64,000 bases of DNA, taken from the NCBI GenBank assembly GCA_963824085.1, contig CAWGNT010000023.1, positions 1 to 64,000 of the forward strand, in the 5' to 3' direction. Each line of letters starts with the position of its first letter. The stretch's first letter is position 1. A model generated the notes under the pieces. It was not told the DNA's origin. It did not search any database and saw only the letters and a program-made list of their open reading frames with translations. Shown here in pieces: positions 29,154 through 37,667 of this stretch. The position numbers were made by a program, and so were the translations under genes. Source of the stretch: JARRNE01 sp963824085. GTDB taxonomy: Bacteria > Pseudomonadota > Gammaproteobacteria > Chromatiales > Chromatiaceae.

Positions 29154-30752
29154 GTGCACCAAAGCGAACATGCCCCGAACGGGCCAGATCTCGGGCGCTG
29201 GCTTTGGTCGGCCCTCGCCGTCATGACCCTCTGGAGGATTGCCGTCGCCTGGGCGCTGCCCGTAACGCTCGACGAGGCCTATTACTACGATTGGGCCCGC
29301 AACCTGGCCTGGGGCTATTTCGACCATCCGCCCGGGGTCGCCCTCCTCGGCATCGGGACCCGGCTGGTGCCCGCTTCGGCGCTGGCCGCACGCCTGGGGA
29401 ATGTTCTCGCAGCGACGTTCACGCTGGTCGTACTGATCCGCTTCTATCGGGCGTGCGGGCTGCGAGCAGGAACAGAGCTAGTTCTCGCGCTTGCGCTTGC
29501 CTTCGCCACCTTGCCGGGGCTTGTCTCAGGCGTCGTGACGACGCCCGATACGGTACTCGCCCTGTGCTGGGCCATCGCCCTCAATGAGGCGCTGGCGGCG
29601 CTACGCGGGGCGCGCTGGCGGTGGCTCAGCGCGGGCCTTGCGACCGGAGTCGGGCTGCTCGGTAAGTACACCATGGTCCTTATCGGGCCGGTGTTTCTGC
29701 TGACGCTCTTATGGACAGACCCCAAGGCCCTGCGCACGCGCTGGCCCTACATCGGCGGATTGATCGCGCTCCTCGTCTTCGCGCCCAACGTCCTGTGGAA
29801 TGCGGAAAACCACTGGGTCACCATGCGCTTCCAGTTTGGTCACGGCTTCTCCACCGAGACCGGCGAGCTGGTGCACAGTCCCCTGCCTGTCCCAGTGCGG
29901 GAGACGAAACCGTCCGAACCGGAAGCACCAGGCGCGGCCATGGAACGAGTCGGCCGGGTCTTCGGCTATCTGGGAACCCAGGCAGCGCTGTGGGGATTTT
30001 TGCTGATCCCGCTGATCCTGGCATTGTGGCGCCCCCGCGGTGGACCAGGGTTGCGAGCCGAGCTTAGGAGCAGGCTGGACGAGAAAGCGTTCAAGCTCCT
30101 GGTCACCGCAACCTTGTTTCCCCTCGGCTTCTTCGGGCTGATCGCGAGCTTCAGCGAGGTGGAGCCCAACTGGCCGGTGACCTATCTCCTCTCCGCCGTC
30201 CCGCTGGCGGCGATCGTGCTTCGGCGCGTGCCCCGGTGGGCAGTAGCGGCTGCGGGGCTCAATGTCCTCTTGGTCAGCGTCTACGCGCTACATGCCGCGA
30301 CGGACATCGTGCCCCTCCCGTCGCACCTGGAGCGGATACTGCGGGAAACCCACGGCTACCAGGAGTTGGCGGCAAGGGCCGCGCAACTGGACGGCCCCGT
30401 GTTTGCCGACCGCTACCAACTGACTGCCATGTTGCGTTTCTACGCCCCCGGTCTGAATGCGACCCAGTGGCCTGGCATCACCCGCCCGTCGGAATATCAG
30501 CGCGGCACGATCGCCGGGCCGATACGCCAGAAGGAAATCCGCCAAGCGGGAGGATTCTGGCTGATCACCCGATACCCGACGCCACCGATTATTCCGAGCT
30601 TCCGCGCGCTCCAGCGCGAGACGCTTTATGACTGCAAATCGCTGGCGTTGACCGAGGCCGCACGGCCGGAGCGAGGTGCGGCGTGCGAGAGGCCCATCCA
30701 TGTCTGGCACATCTTCCGCTACGTCGGTAACCGTGAGGCGGAGCAGCCTTGA
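29154..30752 (+). CDS. GT39/ArnT-like membrane glycosyltransferase
   Basis: About 532 residues, PMT_2 family: an integral membrane transferase that moves a sugar from a polyprenyl-phosphate donor to lipid A, protein or another acceptor. The first loop has LDEAYYYDWARNLAWGYFDH (catalytic-type acidic residues, then HPPG) and there are about 11 hydrophobic segments, followed by a C-terminal periplasmic domain (FADRYQLTAMLRFYAPG). I chose GTG at 29154 because TGGAG lies seven bases upstream; the open frame begins at an ATG at 29004 that would overlap the divergent gene. It forms a divergent pair with the GT2-GtrA gene. The acceptor is unknown. Confidence 0.87.
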   Translation: MHQSEHAPNGPDLGRWLWSALAVMTLWRIAVAWALPVTLDEAYYYDWARNLAWGYFDHPPGVALLGIGTRLVPASALAARLGNVLAATFTLVVLIRFYRACGLRAGTELVLALALAFATLPGLVSGVVTTPDTVLALCWAIALNEALAALRGARWRWLSAGLATGVGLLGKYTMVLIGPVFLLTLLWTDPKALRTRWPYIGGLIALLVFAPNVLWNAENHWVTMRFQFGHGFSTETGELVHSPLPVPVRETKPSEPEAPGAAMERVGRVFGYLGTQAALWGFLLIPLILALWRPRGGPGLRAELRSRLDEKAFKLLVTATLFPLGFFGLIASFSEVEPNWPVTYLLSAVPLAAIVLRRVPRWAVAAAGLNVLLVSVYALHAATDIVPLPSHLERILRETHGYQELAARAAQLDGPVFADRYQLTAMLRFYAPGLNATQWPGITRPSEYQRGTIAGPIRQKEIRQAGGFWLITRYPTPPIIPSFRALQRETLYDCKSLALTEAARPERGAACERPIHVWHIFRYVGNREAEQP

Positions 30753-31139
30753 AGCGATCGCGCGAGGCATGGATAAGGGGAATCGGAGACACTCGGATCT
30801 TGGCAAGGCTGGAGCCGACCCACTCGCTGCCCTGGCCATGCGTACCTGCGCCCGGCATGATCCCCGGGTCACACCGACGGCACGCCGCTGCAGAGAGAAG
30901 CTCCAATCTGGAATCGTCGTCGCTGGAAAGCCTCCGACGGCAGCTGTATATTGACGCTTTAGTAGTTCACCGGATGCTTGTACTCGATCCGGCGAGCGCG
31001 CAGGGAGGAAAAGGTCGCGATGGGATCACTAGCAGCTCGATTTTTGCGTAGGGTCTGCCCCGCGTGCGGTCGCTTTAGGCCCGTGCGTGAAGCCGCTCCA
31101 ACATATACAGATCGACCACGCCACTCCGGAGCGGCCACC
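30753..31139. other. Spacer without a recognised gene
   Basis: Only short overlapping frames on both strands. No hairpin-plus-T-run terminator or repeat was noticed. Confidence 0.4.
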
Positions 31140-31502
31140 GTGACATCCAAGCTCTCGAAACCCGTCGATATACCCCACTGGTACCTTCAGATCTTTCAGG
31201 CCGTTCAGCACATCGACGGCAGCCTCCGTGAGATCGAGGTAGAGCTGTCCGACGCAATGGAAGCGGAGGCGTTGGACGTGCGCATACGCGCCGAGATGCT
31301 GCGCGTTCTGGAGGCCTTACATGCGATCAAAGGCGGTATGGTGCTCGTGGACATGACCGCACGCCAAGCGCTCGATGACACTATCAAACGCGGGGGCCGC
31401 GCCCCTGGCGAAGAGAGGGCGCTGCACATTGGCAACCCAGGAGGGGCAGAGCCACGCTTAGCGACTGGCACAGCGGGCCCACGCAAGCGTCACATGTACT
31501 GA
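31140..31502 (+). CDS. Hypothetical protein
   Basis: I do not recognise this protein. A GTG start with a GGAG eleven bases upstream gives 120 residues. The first 85 look like a real helical protein (VDIPHWYLQIFQAVQHIDGS, IRAEMLRVLEALHAIKGG); the last 35 are low-complexity and rich in Gly, Arg and Pro and may be run-on into non-coding DNA. The open frame extends upstream without a better start. It could be spurious. Confidence 0.35.
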   Translation: MTSKLSKPVDIPHWYLQIFQAVQHIDGSLREIEVELSDAMEAEALDVRIRAEMLRVLEALHAIKGGMVLVDMTARQALDDTIKRGGRAPGEERALHIGNPGGAEPRLATGTAGPRKRHMY

Positions 31503-32161
31503 CGCGGTTGTACCACCTCGCGACTCGCCTGTTCCAGGGGCGCTGTCGCACGCTAAGTGAAAGCTCAAAACAACTTGACCATTTTTCCTGACCGCCCAAC
31601 GGTAGGGCGCAATAGGCGCCAGCCGTATTGCGCCGCAGGTCGCCGTTGATCCCATTCGGTGCAATACGCTTCGCTATTGCACCCTACGCCGAGCGAAGTG
31701 TTTCGGTTATTTCCGAATCGCTCCCAACGACAGCAGCCTTCGTAACCCCAACGTCGCGAGCACCTTGTCCAGGCACTGGGCGTGACGCTGGCCCGCCCGT
31801 ACTAACCAGCCCCACCGTTGGAATAGGCACGGAAGGAGACACTGCGGCACTTACAGGGACGCGGCCGTAGCGGCCAGCTTCTGTTTCAAATGTCAACGCA
31901 TATTGGCATGAGCAATCCCGTGTGTTTGCGGAAATCCTGCGCTGGATCAATGATTCGCCCTCCGCGCTGTAGTAGCGTGTCTTCAAGATTTTAGTTGAAT
32001 ATATGTTCGTAATACGCTGAATGCTAATATGACATTCGGCGCATATGGGTTACGTGGTCAGCGAGCAGAACGCGCCTGGTCCGGCCGGCGTGTATACAAC
32101 TTATGCGAGGCCGACCGCCGGGTAACGATGTCGGTCGGTAGTGCTGGATGGGGAGCACACC
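31503..32161. other. Gene-poor region with a palindromic repeat and promoter-like patch
   Basis: No gene recognised. It contains the repeat at 31602-31687. The patch from 31985 to 32050 is markedly A+T-rich (TTGAATATATG, GCTAATATGACATT) and is the likely promoter region for the three-gene unit starting at 32162. Confidence 0.45.
31602..31687. repeat. Inverted repeat ending in GTAGGG(C/T)GCAAT
   Basis: The left end GTAGGGCGCAATA and the right end TATTGCACCCTAC are near-complementary, and both contain an inner GTATTGCGCC/GGTGCAATAC pair. Elements of the form GTAGGGTGCAATAGCGAAGC are scattered in many proteobacteria. It lies between genes. Confidence 0.6.
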
Positions 32162-32371
32162 ATGGTTCGAATGCGCATCCATCAGGTCATGTTCAGCACG
32201 GAGCAAACGGCGGAAATGGCGAAAAATGCCTTGCGCCGGGAAGGCTTGGCGGCTGTTCGCGTCGTCGGGACCCTTGTCTGTATTCCTGACGAGCATCCTA
32301 AGCTCGCCGACGTGATACCGAGCATCGCAGCAATCTTGCGGGACTTCGGGGGATCTGGGACATCTGCCTAA
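32162..32371 (+). CDS. Small protein of unknown function, first of three
   Basis: A 69-residue protein beginning MVRMRIHQVMFSTEQTAEMA, preceded by a GGGGAG ribosome-binding site. It reads as a small alpha/beta unit: beta strand, helix with NALRREGLAA, strand VRVVGTLVCIP, then helix ADVIPSIAAILRDFG. This is the pattern of DUF2007/ACT-sized signal-transducing folds, but I do not recognise the family. It is followed 16 bases later by a second small gene, so the three form an operon ending at a good terminator. Confidence 0.6.
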   Translation: MVRMRIHQVMFSTEQTAEMAKNALRREGLAAVRVVGTLVCIPDEHPKLADVIPSIAAILRDFGGSGTSA

Positions 32372-32387
32372 AGGGGGGACGATTGGC

Positions 32388-32573
32388 GTGTGCGACGAGA
32401 TCATCATCAGTTTGACGCCCCACGAGCGCGAGTTCCTCGAGAAGCGCGCCAGGGCGAACGGCCGCGAGGCCGCAAAAGAAGCCGCGGAAATCCTGCGCGG
32501 GGAGCTCGCCGAGAGCGAGGCTGCTCGGATCCTGGGCGAGGGCCTGAACGCCGAGCTGGCGCAGGAGGGCTGA
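32388..32573 (+). CDS. Small charged helical protein, second of three
   Basis: Sixty-one residues, GTG start with AAGGGGGGA upstream. The sequence is highly charged and helical (LTPHEREFLEKRARANGRE, then AAKEAAEILRGELAESEAAR), like a ribbon-helix-helix regulator or antitoxin stub, though no N-terminal strand motif is conclusive. It ends three bases before the next gene. Family not recognised. Confidence 0.55.
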   Translation: MCDEIIISLTPHEREFLEKRARANGREAAKEAAEILRGELAESEAARILGEGLNAELAQEG

Positions 32574-32575
32574 CT

Positions 32576-32788
32576 ATGCCGGAATCGCGCAACCAACTCG
32601 TTGGGGCCGACCCTTGGGAAACCCTTGATCGCTGCCGGGACGCGCTGACGATGGCCACACGCGTTCACGATCCCGTTGACGAGCCCAGCGTCGGGTTGCG
32701 GCGCCTGCTCGCAAGCATTGACGACGCCTTGCTGTTCGAGCAGCAAGCCCGCCGGCCGTGGACGACGAGGTGGGACGACGAGTACTAG
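32576..32788 (+). CDS. Small acidic protein, third of three
   Basis: Seventy residues, ATG with GCAGGAGGG immediately upstream inside the previous gene. It is acidic and helical, with DPWETLDRCRDALTMATR and SVGLRRLLASIDDALLFEQ, and ends WTTRWDDEY. Not recognised. The tight spacing and ribosome-binding sites of the three genes support real translation. A hairpin terminator follows after 26 bases. Confidence 0.55.
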   Translation: MPESRNQLVGADPWETLDRCRDALTMATRVHDPVDEPSVGLRRLLASIDDALLFEQQARRPWTTRWDDEY

Positions 32789-32814
32789 CTGGCTTTGCCT
32801 TCCGGAACACAACA

Positions 32815-32835
32815 CCCCGCTCCGGCGGGGTTTCT
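32815..32835 (+). terminator. Rho-independent terminator
   Basis: CCCCGC and GCGGGG flank a TCCG loop and are followed by TTTCTT. It ends the three-gene operon and, read from the other strand, may also stop the tRNA transcript arriving from 32918. Confidence 0.8.
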
Positions 32836-32917
32836 TGTGCCCGTTGGGATCGTCCGAAAATTCACCGGAAGAACCCGACCAAGGCGAGCGGTCAGCGACC
32901 TAACACTCGGATGCTTT

Positions 32918-32993
32918 TGGCGTCCCCACGCGGATTCGAACCGCGGTTGCCGCCGTGAAAGGGCGGTGTCCTAGGCCTCTAGACGATGGGGAC
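32918..32993 (-). tRNA. tRNA-Glu (anticodon TTC)
   Basis: Seventy-six bases on the minus strand fold as a tRNA: acceptor GTCCCCA/TGGGGAC, D arm with TCGTCTAGAGGCCTAGGACA, anticodon arm CCGCCCTTTCACGGCGG with TTC, and T arm with GGTTCGAATCC. The CCA end is encoded. It lies 53 bases downstream of tRNA-Ala, in the same transcript. Confidence 0.95.
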
Positions 32994-33046
32994 GAGGACG
33001 GGTACCGAAAAAGGCGGCCTCTGTCGACAGCCGGCGGGTCGGAGTG

Positions 33047-33122
33047 TGGTGGAGCCAGGCGGGATCGAACCGCCGACCTCAACACTGCCAGTGTTGCGCT
33101 CTCCCAGCTGAGCTATGGCCCC
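33047..33122 (-). tRNA. tRNA-Ala (anticodon GGC)
   Basis: Seventy-six bases on the minus strand with acceptor GGGGCCA/TGGCTCC, D arm TAGCTCAGCTGGGAGAGC, anticodon loop reading CTGGCAG (GGC), T arm GGTTCGATCC and an encoded CCA. First gene of a two-tRNA transcript with tRNA-Glu. Confidence 0.95.
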
Positions 33123-33139
33123 TGTGATTAAGCCCCGGC

Positions 33140-33169
33140 ATGTTACCGGCGGCAGGCACTGAGTGTCCA
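33140..33169 (-). promoter_or_regulatory. Promoter of the tRNA-Ala/tRNA-Glu transcript
   Basis: On the minus strand TGGACA and TAACAT are separated by 18 bases and lie about 18 bases before tRNA-Ala. Both hexamers are fair matches to the sigma-70 consensus. Confidence 0.5.
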
Positions 33170-33331
33170 GTCTTTTTTCCCTGCTGGTCGTCCCCATGAT
33201 GCGGGTGGAGTATCAATGTCGGCGTCTGAAAACTTTCTTGTGGCGACCCTGGCGCAAGTAGTTGATTGCCCGGTCACGCAAGGGCATTGTTGGCTCCCTA
33301 TCATTCGGACAATTCTTGGAGTCATTTATCC

Positions 33332-34222
33332 ATGAAACGTGTTTTCTTGTACCTGGCCACTAACGTCGCTGTCCTTTTCGTGATCAGCGTGGTGTTCAAG
33401 CTGCTCGGCTTCCAGGGTCTGCTGCAAGCCAATGGGGTCAACTTGAATCTCGGTGCGGTGCTTGTGTATGCCGCCCTCATCGGCTTTGCCGGATCGCTCG
33501 TCTCGCTCTTCATATCGAAGGGCATGGCCAAGGCATCGATGGGGGTGCAGATCATCGCGCAGCCTTCGACACCGATGGAGGACTGGCTGCTCAGGACGGT
33601 ACGCCGCCAGGCCGAGAGCTATGGGATCGGCATGCCGGAGGTGGGGGTCTTCGACTCCCCGGAACCCAATGCCTTCGCTACCGGCTGGAACCGCAACGAT
33701 GCGCTGGTCGCCGTCAGCACAGGGCTCCTTCGGAACATGACCAAGGATGAGGTCGAGGCCGTCCTGGGCCATGAGATGACCCATGTCTCCAACGGGGATA
33801 TGGTGACGCTGACCCTGATTCAGGGCGTGGTCAACACCTTCGTGGTCTTCCTGTCCACCGTCATCGGCCACGTCGTCGACCGTGTCGTGTTCAAGACGGA
33901 AGAGGGGCACGGCCCGGCCTACTTCATCGTCTCCATCGTCTCCCAGATCCTCCTGTCCATCCTGGCGACCATGGTCGTGATGTGGTTCTCGCGCTACCGC
34001 GAGTTCCGTGCCGACGCGGGCGGCGCTGGCCTCGCCGGCACGCCGAAGATGGTCGCCGCCCTGCGTCGGTTGCAGGCCGCGCATGAGCCCCACGACCTGC
34101 CGGCCGATCAGTTCGCAGCCTTCGGCATCAGCGGCGGCATCGGCGGCGGGATTAGGCGCCTGTTCATGAGCCACCCGCCGCTCGAAGAGCGGATCGCCGC
34201 CCTCGAGGCGGCAGGTCGCTGA
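33332..34222 (+). CDS. htpX: HtpX membrane zinc metalloprotease
   Basis: A 296-residue M48-family protease that degrades misfolded membrane proteins, working alongside FtsH. Start MKRVFLYLATNVAVL is the standard HtpX N terminus; two hydrophobic segments precede the catalytic domain. The zinc site HEMTH is at 147-151 with the downstream Glu in SRYREFRADAGGA, and two further membrane segments lie between them (LIQGVVNTFVVFLSTVIG; VSQILLSILATMVVMWF). The conserved C terminus LFMSHPPLEERIAAL is intact. No operon partner; heat or envelope-stress control is typical for the family but no site was identified. Confidence 0.96.
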   Translation: MKRVFLYLATNVAVLFVISVVFKLLGFQGLLQANGVNLNLGAVLVYAALIGFAGSLVSLFISKGMAKASMGVQIIAQPSTPMEDWLLRTVRRQAESYGIGMPEVGVFDSPEPNAFATGWNRNDALVAVSTGLLRNMTKDEVEAVLGHEMTHVSNGDMVTLTLIQGVVNTFVVFLSTVIGHVVDRVVFKTEEGHGPAYFIVSIVSQILLSILATMVVMWFSRYREFRADAGGAGLAGTPKMVAALRRLQAAHEPHDLPADQFAAFGISGGIGGGIRRLFMSHPPLEERIAALEAAGR

Positions 34223-34457
34223 GCGCATCCGGGATGACCGCGACCACTTTCGCTTGCTTGGCGTCGGCAGCGGCGCTGCTCAGGCGGGGGTGGCGGCAGG
34301 GGCCCCGATCCGTGGGGCGCTGCAGCCGCGGGTTCGCGCGTAAGACCGCCCTCAAGCCCGCCGATTTCGGCGTCCGGTATGACCTGGTGCTGGGCCCACC
34401 GGAGGTGGAGGTGAGCTTGTCCGTGCACGGGGTGCGTCGGTAGACCGCGGCGGGATC

Positions 34458-36041
34458 TCACCGGACCTCGATTCCCCGTGCGCGCAAGTGCTCCTTCACC
34501 GCAGCGATAGGGATTTCTCTGCGGTGAAAGATGCCCGCCGCCAGGGCGGCCTCCGCATCAGTCGACTCAAACACCTCGGAGAAGTGCTCGCTGCGGCCGG
34601 CCCCGCTGGACGCAATGACCGGAATGTCGACGGCATCGCTCACGGCTCGGATCAGCTCCAGGTCGAAGCCTGCCCCGGTACCGTCTCGATCGATTGAGTT
34701 CAGCAGGATTTCCCCGGCGCCGAGGTCCTCGCACACCCGCGCAAGCTCGACCGCATCGACGTCCCGGCCCTCGCGGCCGCCCTTCACGGTGCACTGGAAC
34801 CAGCAGTAACCCTCCCCATTGGGGCCAGGCACCTGCGTGCGCACCGTGTGGTGACGCGTCTCATCCGGCGAGCGCACATAGACGCGCCGCGGGTCGATGG
34901 ATATGACCACGGCCTGGTTGCCGTAGACATGGGCGATCTGCTCGATCGAGCTGTCGCCGATCTTGCCGCCCCGCTCCAAGACCTGCTCTACCGTGTGCAC
35001 CGCATCGCTGCCGATGGAGATCTTGTCGGCCCCAGAGCGGAAGTACTCGGCGGCGACGTCCAACGCGGAATAGTAGCGCCCCTCTGCGTCGGTGAAGGCA
35101 CGGATACCGCCGCCGATGGTCAGGGGCACGAAGACGCTCTCCGAGGTGCGTCGAAGCACCTCGAGCATCGGTTGATCCTGGAGGGGGAAGTCCCGAAAGG
35201 CCGTGATGTTCAGAAAGGTGATCTCGTCGGCACCCTCTTCGTAATAGCGCTTGGCGAGCTCGACCGGCTTGCCGAGGTTGCGCACCTCGCCTCTCTCCCG
35301 CACGTCGTACTGGTCGCCTTTGGTGACCACCAGGTCTCCGGTGTCGTTCGTGCGCACGTCCAGACAGGCGATGATGCGCTTGGCAAGCTTGGTCTTGCCC
35401 CCGCCCGACGGCGGCGCGCCAAAGTTTTGCGCCGGAGCGTCCGACAGGAAGCGCGCGAGCAGCTGCAGGCCCGCGACACCGCTCTTTTCCGGGTGGAACT
35501 GAAAGGCTGCGACCTTGCCCTTTTGAACCCCGCTCACGAAGTCACCGCCGTAGTCGGTGACGGCCAGCACCCAATCCGCGTTGACCGCCTCCCGCAGCGC
35601 TCGGTACGAGTGGACGAAGTAAAGCTTCTCACCTCCATAGCTCTCGACCAGCGCCGACTCGCCCTGCAGGCGGATGCCATTCCAGCCCATGTGCGGCACG
35701 GAGAGCTTACCCGCCTCGAAGCGGCGGATGGTTCCAGGGATGAGCCCGAGACCCCCGACACCGGGAGACTCGTCACTGCCCTCGAATAGAAGCTGCAAGC
35801 CCAAGCAGATCCCGAGGAACGGCCGTCCCGCTCGCAGGTATTCACGCAAAGGTTCGACGTAGCCGTACTGATGCAGGCGCTGCATGGCGGAGCCGAAGCT
35901 GCCAACGCCAGGGAAGATCAGGCGCTCCGCGCGCAAGATGTCCTCCGGACGCTCGATGTCCGTGAGCTCGTAGCCGAGCTTGCGGACGGCATTGCGCACG
36001 CTGCGAACATTGCCCGCGCCGTAGTCGAGAAGCGAGATCAT
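34458..36041 (-). CDS. hisHF: Fused imidazole glycerol phosphate synthase HisH-HisF, plant/fungal type
   Basis: A 527-residue fusion that makes imidazole glycerol phosphate and AICAR from PRFAR and glutamine (histidine biosynthesis). Residues 1-200 are the glutaminase: LGICLGLQLLFEGSD with Cys79 and FQFHPEKSG with His183 and Glu185. A short Pro/Gly linker (about 203-217) leads to the cyclase barrel with catalytic Asp228 (IACLDVRTND) and Asp451 (LLNSIDRDG). The cyclase has the insert VRSPDETRHHTVRTQVPGPN and the ending ALAAGIFHRREIPIAAVKEH found in plant and fungal bifunctional enzymes and absent from ordinary bacterial HisF. It stands alone, outside any his operon in the window. Confidence 0.95.
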   Translation of the reverse strand: MISLLDYGAGNVRSVRNAVRKLGYELTDIERPEDILRAERLIFPGVGSFGSAMQRLHQYGYVEPLREYLRAGRPFLGICLGLQLLFEGSDESPGVGGLGLIPGTIRRFEAGKLSVPHMGWNGIRLQGESALVESYGGEKLYFVHSYRALREAVNADWVLAVTDYGGDFVSGVQKGKVAAFQFHPEKSGVAGLQLLARFLSDAPAQNFGAPPSGGGKTKLAKRIIACLDVRTNDTGDLVVTKGDQYDVRERGEVRNLGKPVELAKRYYEEGADEITFLNITAFRDFPLQDQPMLEVLRRTSESVFVPLTIGGGIRAFTDAEGRYYSALDVAAEYFRSGADKISIGSDAVHTVEQVLERGGKIGDSSIEQIAHVYGNQAVVISIDPRRVYVRSPDETRHHTVRTQVPGPNGEGYCWFQCTVKGGREGRDVDAVELARVCEDLGAGEILLNSIDRDGTGAGFDLELIRAVSDAVDIPVIASSGAGRSEHFSEVFESTDAEAALAAGIFHRREIPIAAVKEHLRARGIEVR

Positions 36042-36136
36042 GGTCGTGCACCCGGGGTCTGCTCAAAACGACATTCTACCGCGCGTGCGCGAAAAGGTTT
36101 CCGGCTCTCCGATGTCGGGCCGCACCAGCGTAAGCG

Positions 36137-37120
36137 TTAGTCCTCCAGCACGATGCCCTCCGCGTCGACCACGCGTGCGAGGGCTGCCTCGATCAGCGAC
36201 CGGGCCTTGGCGGCTGCGCTGTGAAAAAAGGCATGCAAGGCGGCGTCTTCGACGTCGCGCACCTCGCACTCCTCACAATAGGCCTCAAAGGCGGCGAGGT
36301 TAGAGACCAGATCCACCAGGTGCTTTGGACATTCGCAGCGCAGGATTCGTGACGACGCCGCGATTCGCGCCAGGGAAGCCTCGTCGAACCGACGCGGCGC
36401 CACGGGCTGACCCAACTCGATGCCGTTTTCCGTCTCGGGACGCGCCCCTGTCTCCGCGGTGCTTCCGGTGCAGACCGCCAGACACCATCCGCGAAGCTCC
36501 ATCGTATCGAGCGGCGCGCGCCTGGGTACGATGCGGAGCGACTGCAGCCGCTCCAGCGTCACACGGGAGGCAAAACGATAAACGAGGACGGCTCGGGCAG
36601 CGCCCGACTCGGCCACCAGGGCTGCAATCCCCTTGACCTGGTCGACGTGCACCGTCGGCAACTCCAGCACCACGACGTCGGGATTCATGGAGGCTGCCTC
36701 CGCGAGGAAGCGGTTGCGGTCTTGGAACAGCCCGACGTACTCGACCCCTCGGTGCTCGCCACCCTCTCGCCGCAGCCGATCAACCAAGAGGCCACCTAGC
36801 ACGACCGCACGGCACACCCGCGTGGGCGCCTGCTCCATTTGGGAGATATCGGCACCGCGCACCCGCTCGCGCAGCTGGTGGAGGGACAGCCCCGCCACGC
36901 GGCTAATGGCGTCGCCCCGGTCGACGAGCTGCTTTATCAAAGCCAGCCTACCGATATCCTCGGGATAGTAGAGACGCGTGCCTGCGTCGGACCGGGCCGG
37001 AGTGACGACCTGGTAGCGACGCTCCCACACCCTCAAGGTATCCGGGGACACCCCGGTAAGGCGCGATACCGCGCCGATTTGGTACGCCTGCACCGGTTCC
37101 TGGTCTTCCCTGTCACTCAT
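36137..37120 (-). CDS. MerR-type transcriptional regulator
   Basis: A 327-residue regulator. The winged helix QIGAVSRLTGVSPDTLRVWERRY, followed by RLYYPEDIGRLALIKQLVDRG, is the MerR/CarH-type DNA-binding domain. The remaining 250 residues resemble the C-terminal part of LitR/CarH-like proteins (central strand PDVVVLELPTVHVDQ as in the Rossmann-like fold) but show no DxHxxG cobalamin motif. A second CxC-type set (CECPKHLVDLVSN, EECEVRD) is present in the last 100 residues. AAGGAG lies ten bases before the ATG and is part of a direct repeat. Target unknown. Confidence 0.82.
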   Translation of the reverse strand: MSDREDQEPVQAYQIGAVSRLTGVSPDTLRVWERRYQVVTPARSDAGTRLYYPEDIGRLALIKQLVDRGDAISRVAGLSLHQLRERVRGADISQMEQAPTRVCRAVVLGGLLVDRLRREGGEHRGVEYVGLFQDRNRFLAEAASMNPDVVVLELPTVHVDQVKGIAALVAESGAARAVLVYRFASRVTLERLQSLRIVPRRAPLDTMELRGWCLAVCTGSTAETGARPETENGIELGQPVAPRRFDEASLARIAASSRILRCECPKHLVDLVSNLAAFEAYCEECEVRDVEDAALHAFFHSAAAKARSLIEAALARVVDAEGIVLED

Positions 37121-37129
37121 CTTGGACAC

Positions 37130-37207
37130 CTCCTTGTTGCAGTCGAAACGGGACGCGTGAGTCCCTGCACGAAGTCTTGCGGGCCGCGCCCTCCTTGTTA
37201 GAGTCGA
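37130..37207 (-). promoter_or_regulatory. Direct repeat spanning the MerR-gene ribosome-binding site
   Basis: TCGACTGCAACAAGGAG (37130-37146) and TCGACTCTAACAAGGAG (37191-37207), read on the minus strand, match at 15 of 17 positions and start 61 bases apart. The nearer copy includes the Shine-Dalgarno sequence. They could be operators for autoregulation by this MerR-type protein, or a small duplication. Confidence 0.35.
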
Positions 37208-37222
37208 GCGCGACGAGAATGA

Positions 37223-37410
37223 CGCACGATCGCCGCAATTGATCAGCAGACGGTTCACATCTACAACTGGAACGACTACTTCGCCGAGGACACCTTCTCC
37301 GAGCTCCAGGAGCGCACCGGCATCAAGTCGGGCCTCGACCTCAACGACGCCAACGAGATTCCGGAGGCCAAGCTCGTTGCCGGTAGCGGCGGGTATGATT
37401 TCGTTTTTCC
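37223..37410 (+). pseudogene. Fragment of a polyamine ABC-transporter binding protein
   Basis: An internal slice of a PotD/PotF-type periplasmic binding protein: VHIYNWNDYFAEDTFSELQ, then DLNDANEIPEAKLVAGSGGY. The frame is preceded by a stop without a start codon or signal peptide, and after DFVFP it runs into unrelated sequence, so both ends are missing. It is a remnant, not a working gene. Confidence 0.75.
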
Positions 37411-37667
37411 CCGGGCGCGCGCCTTCGCGCCGCGCCCCGGCGTGGTAGTGGACGTCTCACGCCGATGGCCAGATTCGCTGCGCGCCGCAGACATAGGCCG
37501 CCGATTTCGGTCTTCGTGTGGCTGCGCGTTCCCGGCGAAGGTCCGCGCTCCACTTGGACTGGCGCCTTTAGCCATTTTCCGCTGCAGGGACCAAGGTTCA
37601 ACGGGTAACCGCGCCTCTCCGGGAAGTATCATTTCGACATCTCAGACCTCGAGGCGATAGTTCACAG

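Noticed and set aside
34108..34461. 117-residue minus-strand open frame between HtpX and HisHF
   Set aside because: Low-complexity Pro/Arg/Ser sequence overlapping the 3' end of htpX, without a ribosome-binding site.
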